Shown: positions 8,214 to 18,375, counted from the stretch's first letter. The stretch is 64,000 nt of DNA from PALSA-894 sp963734185 (GCA_963734185.1 CAVTGA010000001.1:1550001-1614000); one strand, 5' to 3'. A program made the numbers and translations. The notes: a model not told the origin generated them from the sequence alone.

Positions 8214-9164
8214 TTACCGCGCGCCGCGCGCGGCCCTGAAGCCGGCGACATCATCCGGGGTGCCGACCGCGACGCCCGCCGTCCCGTCCGCGATGCGCTT
8301 GACCAGACCCGACAACACTTTGCCGGCCCCGACTTCGTAGAACGTCGTCACGCCCTGCCCGGCCATGAACGCGACCGATTCGCGCCAGCGCACGGTGCCG
8401 GTCACCTGCGCGACGAGGCGCTCGATGATTTCGGCCGGATCGGTGACCGGCCGCGCCACGACATTGGCGACGACCGGCACGGCCGGAGGCTTGACCTGCA
8501 CCGCCGCCAAGGCTTGTGCCATCGCTTCGGCGGCAGGCTGCATCAGCGCGCAGTGGAACGGCGCGGACACCGGCAACAGCATGGCGCGCTTGGCGCCCTT
8601 GGTCTTGGCGATCTCGACGGCGCGTTCGACCGCGGCCTTGTCGCCGGAAACCACGACCTGGCCGCCGCCATTGTCGTTGGCCGCTGCGCAGACCTGTCCT
8701 TGCGCGGCCTCGGCCGCGACCGCCACGGCCTGCGGGAATTCAAGCCCGAGCAGGGCCGCCATCGCGCCGGCCCCGACCGGAACGGCGGCCTGCATGGCGC
8801 GTCCGCGGATGCGCAGCAGTCGTGCGGTATCGGCAAGGCCGAGCGCGCCCGCGGCGGCCAGTGCGGAATACTCGCCGAGCGAATGACCGGCGACGAACGC
8901 CGCGTCGCGCTTGAGGTCGACGCCGGCCTCGGCCTCGAGCACCCGCATGCCTGCGAGCGATACCGCCATCAGCGCCGGCTGCGCGTTCTCGGTCAAGGTC
9001 AGGCGATCCGCCGGCCCCTCCCACATCACCGTGCTGAGCTTCTCGCCGAGCGCCTCATCGACCTGCGCGAACACCTCGCGTGCGGGCGCGAATGCATCGG
9101 CGAGCGCCTTGCCCATGCCGACGGCTTGGCTGCCCTGACCCGGAAATACGAAGGCGATCGGCAT
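8214..9164 (-). CDS. fabD: Malonyl-CoA:ACP transacylase
   Basis: Transfers malonyl groups from CoA to AcpP, supplying the extender unit for fatty-acid synthesis. The protein has 316 residues when started at ATG 9164, which gives the canonical MPIAFVFPGQGSQ. The nucleophile is Ser95 in GHSLGEYSAL, and the catalytic His lies in SAPFHCALM. A longer frame upstream crosses the divergent promoter region and is not credible. It is the first gene of the leftward fab group and is divergent from rpsF. Confidence 0.95.
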   Translation of the reverse strand: MPIAFVFPGQGSQAVGMGKALADAFAPAREVFAQVDEALGEKLSTVMWEGPADRLTLTENAQPALMAVSLAGMRVLEAEAGVDLKRDAAFVAGHSLGEYSALAAAGALGLADTARLLRIRGRAMQAAVPVGAGAMAALLGLEFPQAVAVAAEAAQGQVCAAANDNGGGQVVVSGDKAAVERAVEIAKTKGAKRAMLLPVSAPFHCALMQPAAEAMAQALAAVQVKPPAVPVVANVVARPVTDPAEIIERLVAQVTGTVRWRESVAFMAGQGVTTFYEVGAGKVLSGLVKRIADGTAGVAVGTPDDVAGFRAARGAR

Positions 9165-9472
9165 TTCCCCACTCCGACAAACGGTTAAGACACCGCGCTG
9201 TCCCCGGCTGTCAAGTTGAGTGCCCGCGGCCTTGGCGGTTCCGGTTTTTTGCAGCTTCCTCGCCTTGTCTTTTGGCTCGGAGCGCGTATAACCCCGCCTC
9301 CGCTCGATCCCGGCCGGGAGCTGAACGGACGGCCGTGCCTCGCAAAGAGGCCGGCAGGGCCAGTCGGCCCGACGTCCCGTGTTCCCGCCTTCATGAGCTT
9401 TCGAGCCTTTCCTGAAGGGCACGAGGGGCTTGGCGCCGGACGAGCACGACGCTTGAGGAAAGGCTGCAAAGC
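9165..9472 (+). promoter_or_regulatory. Divergent fabD/rpsF control region with rpsF promoter
   Basis: The 308-base gap separates the fab operon from the rpsF operon. A sigma-70-like promoter is visible on the plus strand: TTGTCT at 9265-9270, a 16-base spacer and TATAAC at 9287-9292. This would leave an rpsF leader of roughly 170 bases, long enough for an S6:S18-binding leader structure, which is known upstream of many rpsF genes; I could not confirm the fold. No ORF is convincing here. Confidence 0.5.
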
Positions 9473-9949
9473 ATGCCGCTGTACGAACATGTCTATCTGG
9501 CGCGCCAGGATCTGAGCGCCCAGCAGGTCGAAGAGCTGACCAACCAGTACAAAGGGATCATCGAGCAGACCGGCGGCAAGGTCGTCGGCGCGCCCGAATA
9601 CTGGGGCGTCAAATCGCTGAATTTCCGCATCCGCAAGAACCGCAAGGCGCATTTCACGCTGTTCCGGCTCGACGCCCCGCCGGCCGCGCTCACCGAGGTC
9701 GAGCGGCAGGAGCGCCTGAGCGAAGACGTGCTGCGCTACCTCACCGTGCGGGTCGAGACGCACGAGGAAGGCCCCTCGGCCATGATGCGCAAGGTCGACC
9801 GGGACCGCGAACGCGACGATCGCGGCGGCGGCCGCTTCGACCGCGGCGACCGCTTCGACCGCGGGGATCGCGGCGATCGCCGGCGTGACCGCGACGAGCG
9901 TCGTGGTCCGCGCGAGGGCGCCGAAGAAATCGTCGCGACGGAGGAGTGA
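9473..9949 (+). CDS. rpsF: 30S ribosomal protein S6
   Basis: Small-subunit protein that binds 16S rRNA together with S18. The N-terminal 100 residues match the family (MPLYEHVYLARQDLS, YWGVKSLNFRIRKNRKAH). The 158-residue length includes a long charged tail made of GDRFDRGDR-like repeats and a Glu-rich end, the alphaproteobacterial form of the C-terminal extension that in E. coli is modified by RimK glutamylation. First gene of rpsF-rpsR-DUF2232-rplI. Confidence 0.96.
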   Translation: MPLYEHVYLARQDLSAQQVEELTNQYKGIIEQTGGKVVGAPEYWGVKSLNFRIRKNRKAHFTLFRLDAPPAALTEVERQERLSEDVLRYLTVRVETHEEGPSAMMRKVDRDRERDDRGGGRFDRGDRFDRGDRGDRRRDRDERRGPREGAEEIVATEE

Positions 9950-9954
9950 GCGCC

Positions 9955-10200
9955 ATGAGCTTCTCGCAAGGCCAGAGCCGCCGACCGTTCTTCCGCCGCC
10001 GCAAGACCTGCCCGTTCTCCGGCGCCAACGCGCCGAAGATCGACTACAAGGACGTGCGGCTGCTGCAGCGCTATGTGTCCGAGCGCGGCAAGATCGTCCC
10101 GAGCCGCATCACCGCGGTATCGGCCAAGAAGCAGCGCGAACTGTCGCAGGCGATCAAGCGCGCGCGGTATCTCGGGCTGTTGCCCTACGTCATTCGCTAG
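9955..10200 (+). CDS. rpsR: 30S ribosomal protein S18
   Basis: Small-subunit protein partnered with S6. The 81-residue sequence has RRKTCPFSG, the DYKDVRLLQRYVSERGKI core and the ending ARYLGLLPYVIR. ATG 9955 is preferred over the overlapping GTG 9946 because a GGAGGAG stretch at about 9940-9946 sits eight bases before it. The gene starts five bases after the rpsF stop. Confidence 0.95.
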   Translation: MSFSQGQSRRPFFRRRKTCPFSGANAPKIDYKDVRLLQRYVSERGKIVPSRITAVSAKKQRELSQAIKRARYLGLLPYVIR

Positions 10201-10212
10201 AAGGGAATGGCG

Positions 10213-10290
10213 GGTGGCGAATAGCGAATAGCAGCAAGACACTCCGCTCACTGCTTACTATTCGCTGCTCACTATTCGCCATTCGCCACC
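10213..10290. repeat. Long imperfect hairpin repeat after rpsR
   Basis: The stretch GGTGGCGAATAGCGAATAG at about 10213 pairs with CTATTCGCCATTCGCCACC ending at 10290. The intervening bases include another CTATTCGCTGCTCA copy, so the unit contains internal repeats of GAATAG/CTATTC. It is likely a stem-loop that attenuates transcription or protects the rpsF-rpsR message from decay, placed exactly where ribosomal protein expression must exceed that of the downstream membrane protein. Confidence 0.65.
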
Positions 10291-10343
10291 TGGTTGGGCC
10301 GGGCTCTCCGGCTCTAACCGCTCAAGCAGCGGGACAGCTGAGG

Positions 10344-11315
10344 ATGATGCAGATCGTCATCGGCATTGCGGCCGGTATCGCGACGGCGCTCCTGTTCGCC
10401 TCGGTGGCGTCCGGCTCGCCGTTCGCCATCCTGTTGTTCTATCTCGCGCCGCTGCCGATCATGATCGCGGCGATCGGCTGGAGCCAACTCGCCGGCCTGA
10501 TCGCCGCGCTGGTGGCGGCAGGCGGACTCGCAGCCGCGCTCGGCGGCTTCTTCTTCATCGCTTTCCTGATCGGAATCGGACTGCCGGCGTGGTGGCTCGG
10601 CTACCTCGCGCTGCTTGCGCGACCGAGCGCCGCGGACGTGCCCGGCGATCTCGAATGGTATCCGCCCGGCCGGATCGTGGTATGGGCCGCGATCCTCGGC
10701 GCCCTCGTCGTGTTGGCCGCAATTCCCAATATCGGACTCGACGCGGAGAGCTTCCGGGCCGGCCTGCGCCGCGCCTTCGAGCGCATGCTGCGCGCGCAGA
10801 CCGGCACCGCCGCCGGCACGCCGTTGCGCCTGCCGGGCATATCCGATCCGAACCGGCTGCTCGATGTGCTGGCAGCGGTGATCCCGCCCACCGCCGCGGT
10901 GCTCTCGACCTTGACCAGCCTGGTCAATCTCTGGCTTGCCGCACGCATCGTGAAGGTTTCCGGCCGGCTCAAGCGTCCGTGGCCGGATCTGCCGGCCATG
11001 ACGTTTCCGCCGTTTGCTCCGGTGGTGTTGGGACTCGCGGTCGCCGGCACATTTCTTCCCGATCTCATCGGTGTCGCCGCCGGCATCCTCGCGGCGAGCC
11101 TGCTGCTCGCCTACGCATTGCTCGGCCTCGCCGTGCTGCACTTCGTCACGGTCGGCGTCGGCGGCCGCGCCGCGATGCTGACCGGCGTTTATCTGGCGAT
11201 CGCGCTGCTCGGCTGGCCGATCCTGGCGCTGAGCCTGCTCGGTCTTGCCGACACGGCTTTCACCCTGCGCGCGCGCTTCGCGCACAAGCGCGGCCCACCG
11301 ACGGCGCCGACCTGA
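10344..11315 (+). CDS. DUF2232 membrane protein
   Basis: A 323-residue protein with about eight hydrophobic segments spread over its length (for example IVIGIAAGIATALLFASVAS near the start, then IMIAAIGWSQLAGLIAALVA). It resembles the YybS/DUF2232 family, which is regularly found between rpsR and rplI in alphaproteobacteria. ATG 10344 follows GCTGAGG and opens with MMQIVIGIAAG. The function is unknown; a role as the membrane part of a small-molecule transporter has been suggested for relatives. The gene is co-oriented with rplI 43 bases downstream. Confidence 0.8.
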   Translation: MMQIVIGIAAGIATALLFASVASGSPFAILLFYLAPLPIMIAAIGWSQLAGLIAALVAAGGLAAALGGFFFIAFLIGIGLPAWWLGYLALLARPSAADVPGDLEWYPPGRIVVWAAILGALVVLAAIPNIGLDAESFRAGLRRAFERMLRAQTGTAAGTPLRLPGISDPNRLLDVLAAVIPPTAAVLSTLTSLVNLWLAARIVKVSGRLKRPWPDLPAMTFPPFAPVVLGLAVAGTFLPDLIGVAAGILAASLLLAYALLGLAVLHFVTVGVGGRAAMLTGVYLAIALLGWPILALSLLGLADTAFTLRARFAHKRGPPTAPT

Positions 11316-11358
11316 TGCACCCGACTGTTCCAAGCCGATCAACAATGGAGAAGACCCG

Positions 11359-11967
11359 ATGGAAGTGATCCTGCTCGAACGCGTTGCCAAGTTGGGCCAG
11401 ATGGGCGACGTCGTGCGCGTCAAGGACGGATTCGCGCGCAACTTTCTGCTGCCCAAAGGCAAGGCGTTGCGCGCCACCAAGGAGAACAAGACGCGTTTCG
11501 AGGGCATGAAGGTGCAGCTCGAAACGCGCAATCTCGAACTGCGCGGCGATGCGGAGAAAGTCTCGTCCAAGCTGGACGGACAGAGCTTCATCGTGCTGCG
11601 GCAGGCCTCCGAGGGCGGTCAGCTCTACGGCTCGGTGTCGTCGCGCGATATCGCCGTCATCCTCGCGACCGGCGGGTTCACGGTCAGCCGCAACCAGCTC
11701 CCGCTCAATGCCCCGATCAAGACGATCGGGATGCACAAGGTGCCCGTCACCCTGCATCCGGAAGTCGAAGTCTCGATCACCATCAATGTCGCGCGCACGG
11801 CCGACGAGGCCGGGCGCCAGGCGCGCGGCGAGGATGTCACGCAGTTGCGCGAGCAGCCCGAAGCGGCCGCAGCCGCCGCGGCGGCGGCGGCCGAGAACTT
11901 CTTCGAGAGTCCCGAAGGCGAGGCAACCGCCGATCAGGGCAGCGGCGCGGACGAAAAGGCCGGCTGA
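11359..11967 (+). CDS. rplI: 50S ribosomal protein L9
   Basis: Large-subunit protein bound to 23S rRNA near L1. The 202-residue protein has the signature LGQMGDVVRVKDGFARNFL at residues 11-29, then the connecting helix and C-terminal domain. A 40-residue Ala/Glu-rich tail beyond the standard end is common in this order. The start at ATG 11359 is preceded by AATGGAGAAG. The 3' end is overlapped in antisense by the tail of the cytochrome-like gene. Confidence 0.95.
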   Translation: MEVILLERVAKLGQMGDVVRVKDGFARNFLLPKGKALRATKENKTRFEGMKVQLETRNLELRGDAEKVSSKLDGQSFIVLRQASEGGQLYGSVSSRDIAVILATGGFTVSRNQLPLNAPIKTIGMHKVPVTLHPEVEVSITINVARTADEAGRQARGEDVTQLREQPEAAAAAAAAAAENFFESPEGEATADQGSGADEKAG

Positions 11968-12624
11968 TCGGGCTCCGGCAACAGGATTGCCGGCGGCGGC
12001 GGATAGGCCGGCGGCGGCGGGAAAGCCGACGCCTCGGCGGCGGCGTCCGGCGCCGGCGCCGGCGCCGGCGCGGCGGACGCGGGATCGGGCCGGCCCAGCG
12101 CGGCGGTGGCGGCCGGCGGCGCCTCGGACGTGGCTTCGCTCGGAGCATCCGGCGCCGGCTCGGCCGGCCGTGCCGCGGTCGCCCGCGATCGGGTCGACGT
12201 GCGTGCCTCGTTCGGAGTTCTTCTGCTTGGCGGCGGTGCGGTGGGGATCCGCAATGCGTTCGGTCTGCCGGTCGCCGGCTTCGCCGCGCTCCGCGGCCTC
12301 GGTGCGTGCCGGCGCGTCCTTGCGCCTGCGCGCGTCGGCGGGAGAAGCCTGCCTTGCCGGCGGAGCATTGCCGACCGAGGTGAGATAGGAAGCCATGGCC
12401 GAGCTCATGGCCGCGCCGGTAGTATAATGCTGGCGCAGGAAGCCGGCGACGTTGCCGCTCTTGGCCAAGCCTTGCGGGCTCTTGTGGCAGGCCGAACAAT
12501 TCGACGCGAAGGTCTTGGCGGGATTGGTCGGATCGCCGACCACGGCCTGCGCGACCGCCGCCGCGGGCCAGAATCCGCCGCCAACGACCGCGCCAATCAA
12601 CAGGACCCGAGCGATCCCCGACAC
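11934..12624 (-). pseudogene. Cytochrome c-like exported protein, probably frameshifted
   Basis: The start is GTG 12624 with GAGGAGG seven bases upstream. A signal peptide (IARVLLIGAVVGGGFWPAAA) leads to a haem-binding motif CSACHKS within NPAKTFASNCSACHKSPQG, then FLRQHYTTG and a helix, the single-haem domain of small c-type cytochrome-like proteins of this order. This first frame runs on into antisense of rplI without a stop, while a second frame (11934-12368) carries the Ala/Pro-rich low-complexity tail and a natural stop. A single frame change somewhere about 12190-12350 would join them. GC content at third positions supports the first frame around the haem motif. It may be a real mutation or a sequencing error. 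Confidence 0.6.
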
Positions 12625-12899
12625 CCTTGAGCCTCCTCTTGCACCCGCCGCGAGCGGTCGCCGCCCCGCACCGCCGCGTATGGCACATTCTGGACCGGAC
12701 ATGCGCCGCTATGGCGCGCCGGGCGCCCGGTGATACCGCGTACCGCATTGCGACTAAAGCATGAATTTGTTCTAATGGTGATGTCCGAACCCGGCGGCCC
12801 GCGGAATGCTGGCGTTGCCGTCCGCTCGTAGGTCCTGCGGTTTGAGCATCCTCACCGCCCGGGCCCGCGAGCCAATGGCGTGTTGGGTGGAGGCGGGCG

Positions 12900-14156
12900 A
12901 TGGACTGGTTGTTGCGCAGTATATTGGGCGCGTATATCCGCCACGGAACCTTCCGGCTCACGACGGCCCGAGGGGCCAGTTTCGTCTTCGGCGACGGAAC
13001 CGGCAAACCCTTGGCCGTGCGGATCACGACGCGTGCCGCCGAACTCGCGATCCTGCTCGACCCCGAGCTCGGGTTCGGCGAGTGCTACATGAACGGCAGC
13101 TTCGTGATCGAGGACGGCAGCCTCGCCGAGGTGCTTGAGCTGCTGCTGTCGCAGGACCGTTCCGGCAAGCCGCCCTATTGGGCGCGCCTGCAGTGGTTCG
13201 TTCGTTACGTGCAGCGCCGGCTGCGCCAATACAATCCGCGCCGGCGGGCACGGCGCAACGTGGCTCACCACTACGATCTCGACGCGCGCCTCTACTCGTT
13301 GTTCCTCGATGCCGACCGGCAATACAGCTGCGCCTATTTCGAGCACGGCGAGCAGTCGCTCGACGATGCGCAGCTCGCCAAGAAGCGCCATCTCGCCGCC
13401 AAATTGCTGGTCCGGCACGGACAACGCGTGCTCGACATCGGCTCGGGCTGGGGCGGCCTCGGCCTCTATCTGGCCGAGATGTGCGGCGCGCAGGTGACCG
13501 GCATCACCCTGTCGGAGGAGCAGCTCGCGCTGTCGCAAGCTCGCGCCGAGGAGAAGGGACTTGGCGGCCAGGTGGAGTTCCGCCTGCAGGACTACCGCGA
13601 CATCACCGAGAAGTTCGACCGCATCGTCTCGGTCGGCATGTTCGAGCATGTCGGCGTCGGCTTCTACGACCGGTACTTCGCCAGATGCGCCCGGATGCTG
13701 GCCGACGACGGCGTCATCCTGTTGCATTCGATCGGCCGCTCTGAGGGACCCGGCATCACCAACCCGTGGATCGCCAAGTATATCTTCCCCGGCGGATACA
13801 TTCCGGCGCTGTCGGAAGTGCTGCCCGCAGTCGAACGCGCGGGCCTCCTGGTCACCGACATCGAAATTCTTCGGCTGCACTATGCCGACACGCTGAAGAG
13901 CTGGCGCGAGCGCTTCCTCGCCCACCGCGAGGACGTCGAAAAGCTCTACGACGCGCGCTTCCTGCGCATGTGGGAGTTCTATCTCGCTTCGTCCGAGATG
14001 ACCTTCCGCGAGCAGAGCATGATGGTGTTCCAGCTCCAGCTGACCAAGCGGCAGGACGTGGTTCCCATCACGCGCGACTACATCGCGCACGAGGAAGCGC
14101 ACCTGCGCGCGCTCGAAGGCGTCAGCCGCCCGCCGCTCAGACTCGCAGGCGAGTAG
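12900..14156 (+). CDS. cfa: Cyclopropane-fatty-acyl-phospholipid synthase
   Basis: S-adenosylmethionine-dependent enzyme that adds a methylene bridge to unsaturated acyl chains of membrane phospholipids. The 418-residue protein has an N-terminal lipid-binding domain, then the Rossmann methyltransferase with VLDIGSGWGGLGLYLAE (SAM motif I) and features of the family: YSCAYF, VGMFEHVG, FYDRYF and the FPGGYIPALSEV segment. Length is typical of the long alphaproteobacterial form. It is divergent from the cytochrome-like gene; 275 bases between them must hold both promoters. Confidence 0.92.
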   Translation: MDWLLRSILGAYIRHGTFRLTTARGASFVFGDGTGKPLAVRITTRAAELAILLDPELGFGECYMNGSFVIEDGSLAEVLELLLSQDRSGKPPYWARLQWFVRYVQRRLRQYNPRRRARRNVAHHYDLDARLYSLFLDADRQYSCAYFEHGEQSLDDAQLAKKRHLAAKLLVRHGQRVLDIGSGWGGLGLYLAEMCGAQVTGITLSEEQLALSQARAEEKGLGGQVEFRLQDYRDITEKFDRIVSVGMFEHVGVGFYDRYFARCARMLADDGVILLHSIGRSEGPGITNPWIAKYIFPGGYIPALSEVLPAVERAGLLVTDIEILRLHYADTLKSWRERFLAHREDVEKLYDARFLRMWEFYLASSEMTFREQSMMVFQLQLTKRQDVVPITRDYIAHEEAHLRALEGVSRPPLRLAGE

Positions 14157-14286
14157 TTCGTCAACGAAAATCGGCTTGCTGTTCACTGTCACGACGGGCG
14201 TGTGAATTACGTGCGAACGCGCGCGGCCCTGCAGTGACTCCACGCACGCCGTGCTATGCCCACGATCTCACGTTAGCTTCCGGGTC

Positions 14287-15783
<1,497 letters not shown>

Positions 15784-15796
15784 TTCCAAGCGCTCT

Positions 15797-16489
15797 CTAT
15801 CGGTTCGTTTTGATAAGAACTTGCATCGCGTCGAGATGACCCGCGATGGCGGCGAACGATCGGTCCAGCATTTTAAGCGTCGGCGGAGTTTCGCGAGGCG
15901 GCATTTCCCACGGGCGCAAATTTGACAAGACAAAGCGCGTAGCCGCGACCGCATCTTCCGCACGCCGCGGAAGAATTGCCTCGTGGTGAGCAACGCGGTT
16001 ACGAATGAGAAGCAACAAGGCCAGCCGGTCAAACACGTGACGACGCTTGATGCGGTGGTCGGGAAACAATCGCTTGAGATGTGGATGCCACAGCTCGTGC
16101 TCATACGCGCGCGCAAAACAACCAATCCAGAATCCGAGCGTTAGCTCTGCGACGACTTTTCCCGCGCTTACGACAGATCCCGAATAACGGCCTGCTCGCT
16201 TTTGCGCCTGTTTCAATTTCTTCAATTCGCGCTCGCGCCACTTGAACGCCGGATCGCGGAACCAGGACGTCGAACCTCTAGCTCTACTTAAGGCGGCATG
16301 AATAGCATTGCGCAAAGTGAGCTCGGTCACCTTCAAGGGTACTGTCAACTCGGCCGCCAATAACGCGTCAAGATGATGCAGTTGGATAGCGGAGCTAAGA
16401 TCGCCTTCCGTCAGACCCAAATATCTTGCCATTCTTTCGTCGGAGAAGGCCAAGAGGAGAAGTTGATGTTCCAACTCGGTCAAATTCAT
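15797..16489 (-). CDS. HEPN/Abi-like protein, putative abortive-infection RNase
   Basis: The 230-residue protein resembles Abi-like proteins of the HEPN superfamily. Near residue 165 it has RNRVAHHEAI, matching the catalytic R-[ND]-x3-H motif of HEPN ribonucleases. Family-like blocks precede it: ELTLRNAIHAALSR, WFRDP, GKVVAELTLGFWIGCF and LWHPHLKRLFP. Relatives act as toxins or in phage exclusion by cleaving RNA; whether this one does is inference. No antitoxin (MNT-type or other) adjoins it. It is inserted on the opposite strand between dnaB and alr and is visibly less GC-rich than both, which suggests acquisition by transfer. Confidence 0.65.
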   Translation of the reverse strand: MNLTELEHQLLLLAFSDERMARYLGLTEGDLSSAIQLHHLDALLAAELTVPLKVTELTLRNAIHAALSRARGSTSWFRDPAFKWRERELKKLKQAQKRAGRYSGSVVSAGKVVAELTLGFWIGCFARAYEHELWHPHLKRLFPDHRIKRRHVFDRLALLLLIRNRVAHHEAILPRRAEDAVAATRFVLSNLRPWEMPPRETPPTLKMLDRSFAAIAGHLDAMQVLIKTNR

Positions 16490-16575
16490 TGAAAATCGAC
16501 CCCGGCTGGCCTAGATTACGGACATGAGCCCCGGGGCCGCCGGCAGCCGAAAGGCGGGCGCCTGGGGTTTCTAGG

Positions 16576-16599
16576 ACGCCCGCTCTCAGGAGCGGGCGT
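16576..16599. repeat. Perfect 9-bp hairpin upstream of alr
   Basis: Arms 16576-16584 and 16591-16599 (ACGCCCGCT/AGCGGGCGT) enclose a six-base loop, followed on the plus strand by TCGCCGTTT. It lies between the divergent HEPN gene and alr, in a 200-base gap that is otherwise GC-rich with a GCCCCGGGGC palindrome near 16535. It could be part of a leader or an operator; it is a poor terminator because the T-run is weak. Confidence 0.35.
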
Positions 16600-16689
16600 T
16601 CGCCGTTTACGGTGACGCATGTCAATGCGGTTCACAATTGCGGGATAACGCCGAATGCATTCGGGCGAGATTCCTTGCACAATGGTCGG

Positions 16690-17811
16690 ATGACGCATTC
16701 GACTGATCTTCCCGAGCCCGAAGCCGGCGGCGTTCTCACGATCGACATCGGCGCGATCGTCGCCAACTGGCGCGCGCTCGGCGAACGCGCGCAGCCGGCC
16801 GAATGCGCCGCCGTCATCAAGGCCGACGCCTACGGCTGCGGCATCGCGCCCGTCGCCGACGCGCTCGCCAAGGCCGGTTGCGAAACGTTCTTCGTGGCGC
16901 ATCTGGCGGAGGCGCGCGCGGCGCGCCAGGTCGCGGCCGGCGCCGCGATCTACGTACTCAACGGGCTGTTGCCCGGGACCGCCGCAGCCTATGCGGCGTC
17001 CGACTTGCGGCCGGTGTTGGGCAGCGCGGCGGAATTCGAGGAATGGACTGCGTTCCGCGCCGCGACCGCGTGGCTCGGCGGCGCCGCCGTCCACGTCGAC
17101 ACCGGCATGAACCGGCTCGGCTTCGGTATCGAAGAGGCGGCCGCGCTCGCGCAACGCCTGCCAAGCAACCACGGCATCGCGCACGTAATGAGTCATTTCG
17201 CCGTCGCGGAGGAGACCGAGCATCCGCTCAACGCCAAGCAGATGGGACTGTTTCGCGACGTGCGCGCGCTCTTTCCCGGCATTCCCGGCTCGCTTGCCAA
17301 CTCGTCGGGGATTTTCCTTGGACCCGATGCGCATCACGACATGGTGCGGCCCGGCGTCGCGCTTTATGGCGCCAACCCGACGCCCGAGCATGTCAATCCC
17401 ATGCGCGCGGTTGTTCGGCTGCAAGGCCGTATCGTGCAGGTGCGCGATATCGCCGAAGGCGAGACGGTCGGATACGGCGCGACCTGGACCGCCCGGCGCG
17501 ATAGCCGCGTCGCGGTCGTCTCGATCGGTTACGCCGACGGATTCATGCGTGCGGCCGGGTCGTCCAACCTGCGCGTCGGCGCGGACGCGATCATCGCCGG
17601 CCGACGCTGTCCGCTCGCCGGGCGCGTTTCGATGGATCTGCTGGCCGTCGACCTGACCGATCTCGGCGAGCACGAGCCGCAGCGCGGGGACTTTGCGACC
17701 TTGCTCGGCGACGAGATCGGCGTCGACGATCTCGCCGCGCGTGCCGGCACCATCGGCTACGAGGTGCTGACCAGCCTCGGACAGCGCTACCGGCGCGTCT
17801 ATCGCGGTTGA
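16690..17811 (+). CDS. alr: Alanine racemase
   Basis: PLP enzyme that interconverts L- and D-alanine for peptidoglycan. The 373-residue protein begins MTHSTDLPEPEAGG and has the PLP-lysine K44 in VIKADAYGCG, VHVDTGMNRLG, SHFAVAEE, RPGVALYG, and the second catalytic residue region SIGYADGFMR. The start at ATG 16690 is preferred because further upstream codons cross the hairpin region. The neighbour order dnaB-alr-radA is common in this group. Confidence 0.94.
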   Translation: MTHSTDLPEPEAGGVLTIDIGAIVANWRALGERAQPAECAAVIKADAYGCGIAPVADALAKAGCETFFVAHLAEARAARQVAAGAAIYVLNGLLPGTAAAYAASDLRPVLGSAAEFEEWTAFRAATAWLGGAAVHVDTGMNRLGFGIEEAAALAQRLPSNHGIAHVMSHFAVAEETEHPLNAKQMGLFRDVRALFPGIPGSLANSSGIFLGPDAHHDMVRPGVALYGANPTPEHVNPMRAVVRLQGRIVQVRDIAEGETVGYGATWTARRDSRVAVVSIGYADGFMRAAGSSNLRVGADAIIAGRRCPLAGRVSMDLLAVDLTDLGEHEPQRGDFATLLGDEIGVDDLAARAGTIGYEVLTSLGQRYRRVYRG

Positions 17812-17841
17812 CTTGCCGCTTCACTTGGCTTCGATAGCATC

Positions 17842-18030
17842 GTGACCAAACAAGCCGTCCATGCCTGCCAACGCTGCGGCGCCGTCAGCACGCACTGGCA
17901 GTTCATTTGCGAAGCATGCAATAGCGCCGCGGCAGCGCCGCCGCCATCTTTTGCAGCTTTGGTCATGGCAATTCCTTGCTCGTTCGACGCCGAGCGAGAC
18001 GAAACTCCGGTTCGCATCGTCGATCTCTAG
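17842..18030 (+). CDS. Small RadA-type zinc-ribbon peptide, possible gene remnant
   Basis: A 62-residue frame starting with GTG 17842. It carries C9-x2-C12-x10-C23-x2-C26 with W19-Q20 in the middle, exactly the spacing of the RadA zinc finger encoded 600 bases downstream (C10, C13, C24, C27, W20-Q21); ten of about nineteen positions agree (CQxCGAV...WQ...C..C). After the finger the sequence becomes Ala/Pro-rich and shows no ATPase. It could be a small zinc-binding protein, a remnant of a partial radA duplication, or the end of a LapB-like zinc ribbon. There is no strong ribosome-binding site. Confidence that it is translated is low. Confidence 0.35.
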   Translation: MTKQAVHACQRCGAVSTHWQFICEACNSAAAAPPPSFAALVMAIPCSFDAERDETPVRIVDL

Positions 18031-18142
18031 AGTATGATGGCTGAGGTTGGAATCTTTTGGACGACGCTGAACGCGCCGCACGCTCCACCTCCCCCTTGTG
18101 GAGCAGGGCTATCGCATATGGCGTCGATGCTTGCTTGCTGCA

Positions 18143-18375
18143 CTGAAAGCGCCACAGCCCCCTCCCCCCTTGTGGGGGAGGTGGCGAGCGAAGCGAGCCG
18201 GAGGGGGACTTGCCGCCGCGACAAGGGCTTCTGGCGTAGAAAGACAAGAAAGACCCCCTCCCGCCCCGCCTTCGCTAACGCTCCGGCGGCATAGCCGATG
18301 CTTCGCATCGGCGTGCTTAGCATGTAAGAACGGCCGCCGAAGGCGGCCTATGCTCCCCCACAAGGGGGGAGGGGG
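18143..18375. repeat. Composite palindromic element upstream of radA
   Basis: Arms 18158-18180 and 18353-18375 are perfect 23-bp inverted repeats (core CCCCTTGTGGGGG). The left edge CTGAAAGCGCCACAGCC is shared with the element at 1989-2180, as are GCGAGCGAAGCGAGCC and the TTCGCTAACGC motif. Smaller nested palindromes follow (GATGCTTCGCATC and GGCCGCC...GGCGGCC near 18296-18350). A truncated edge lies near 18084-18105. It ends 48 bases before radA and fills most of the 18031-18422 gap. Confidence 0.75.

Noticed and set aside
7437..9188. 583-codon plus-strand ORF
   Set aside because: Antisense to fabG and fabD; a shadow of third-position GC bias.
11260..11933. Continuation of the cytochrome-like first frame
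   Set aside because: Runs antisense through rplI without domain likeness; a frame change to the tail ending at 11934 is more credible.
12852..14243. 463-codon minus-strand ORF
   Set aside because: Antisense to cfa, whose SAM motif and length are correct; no ribosome-binding site.
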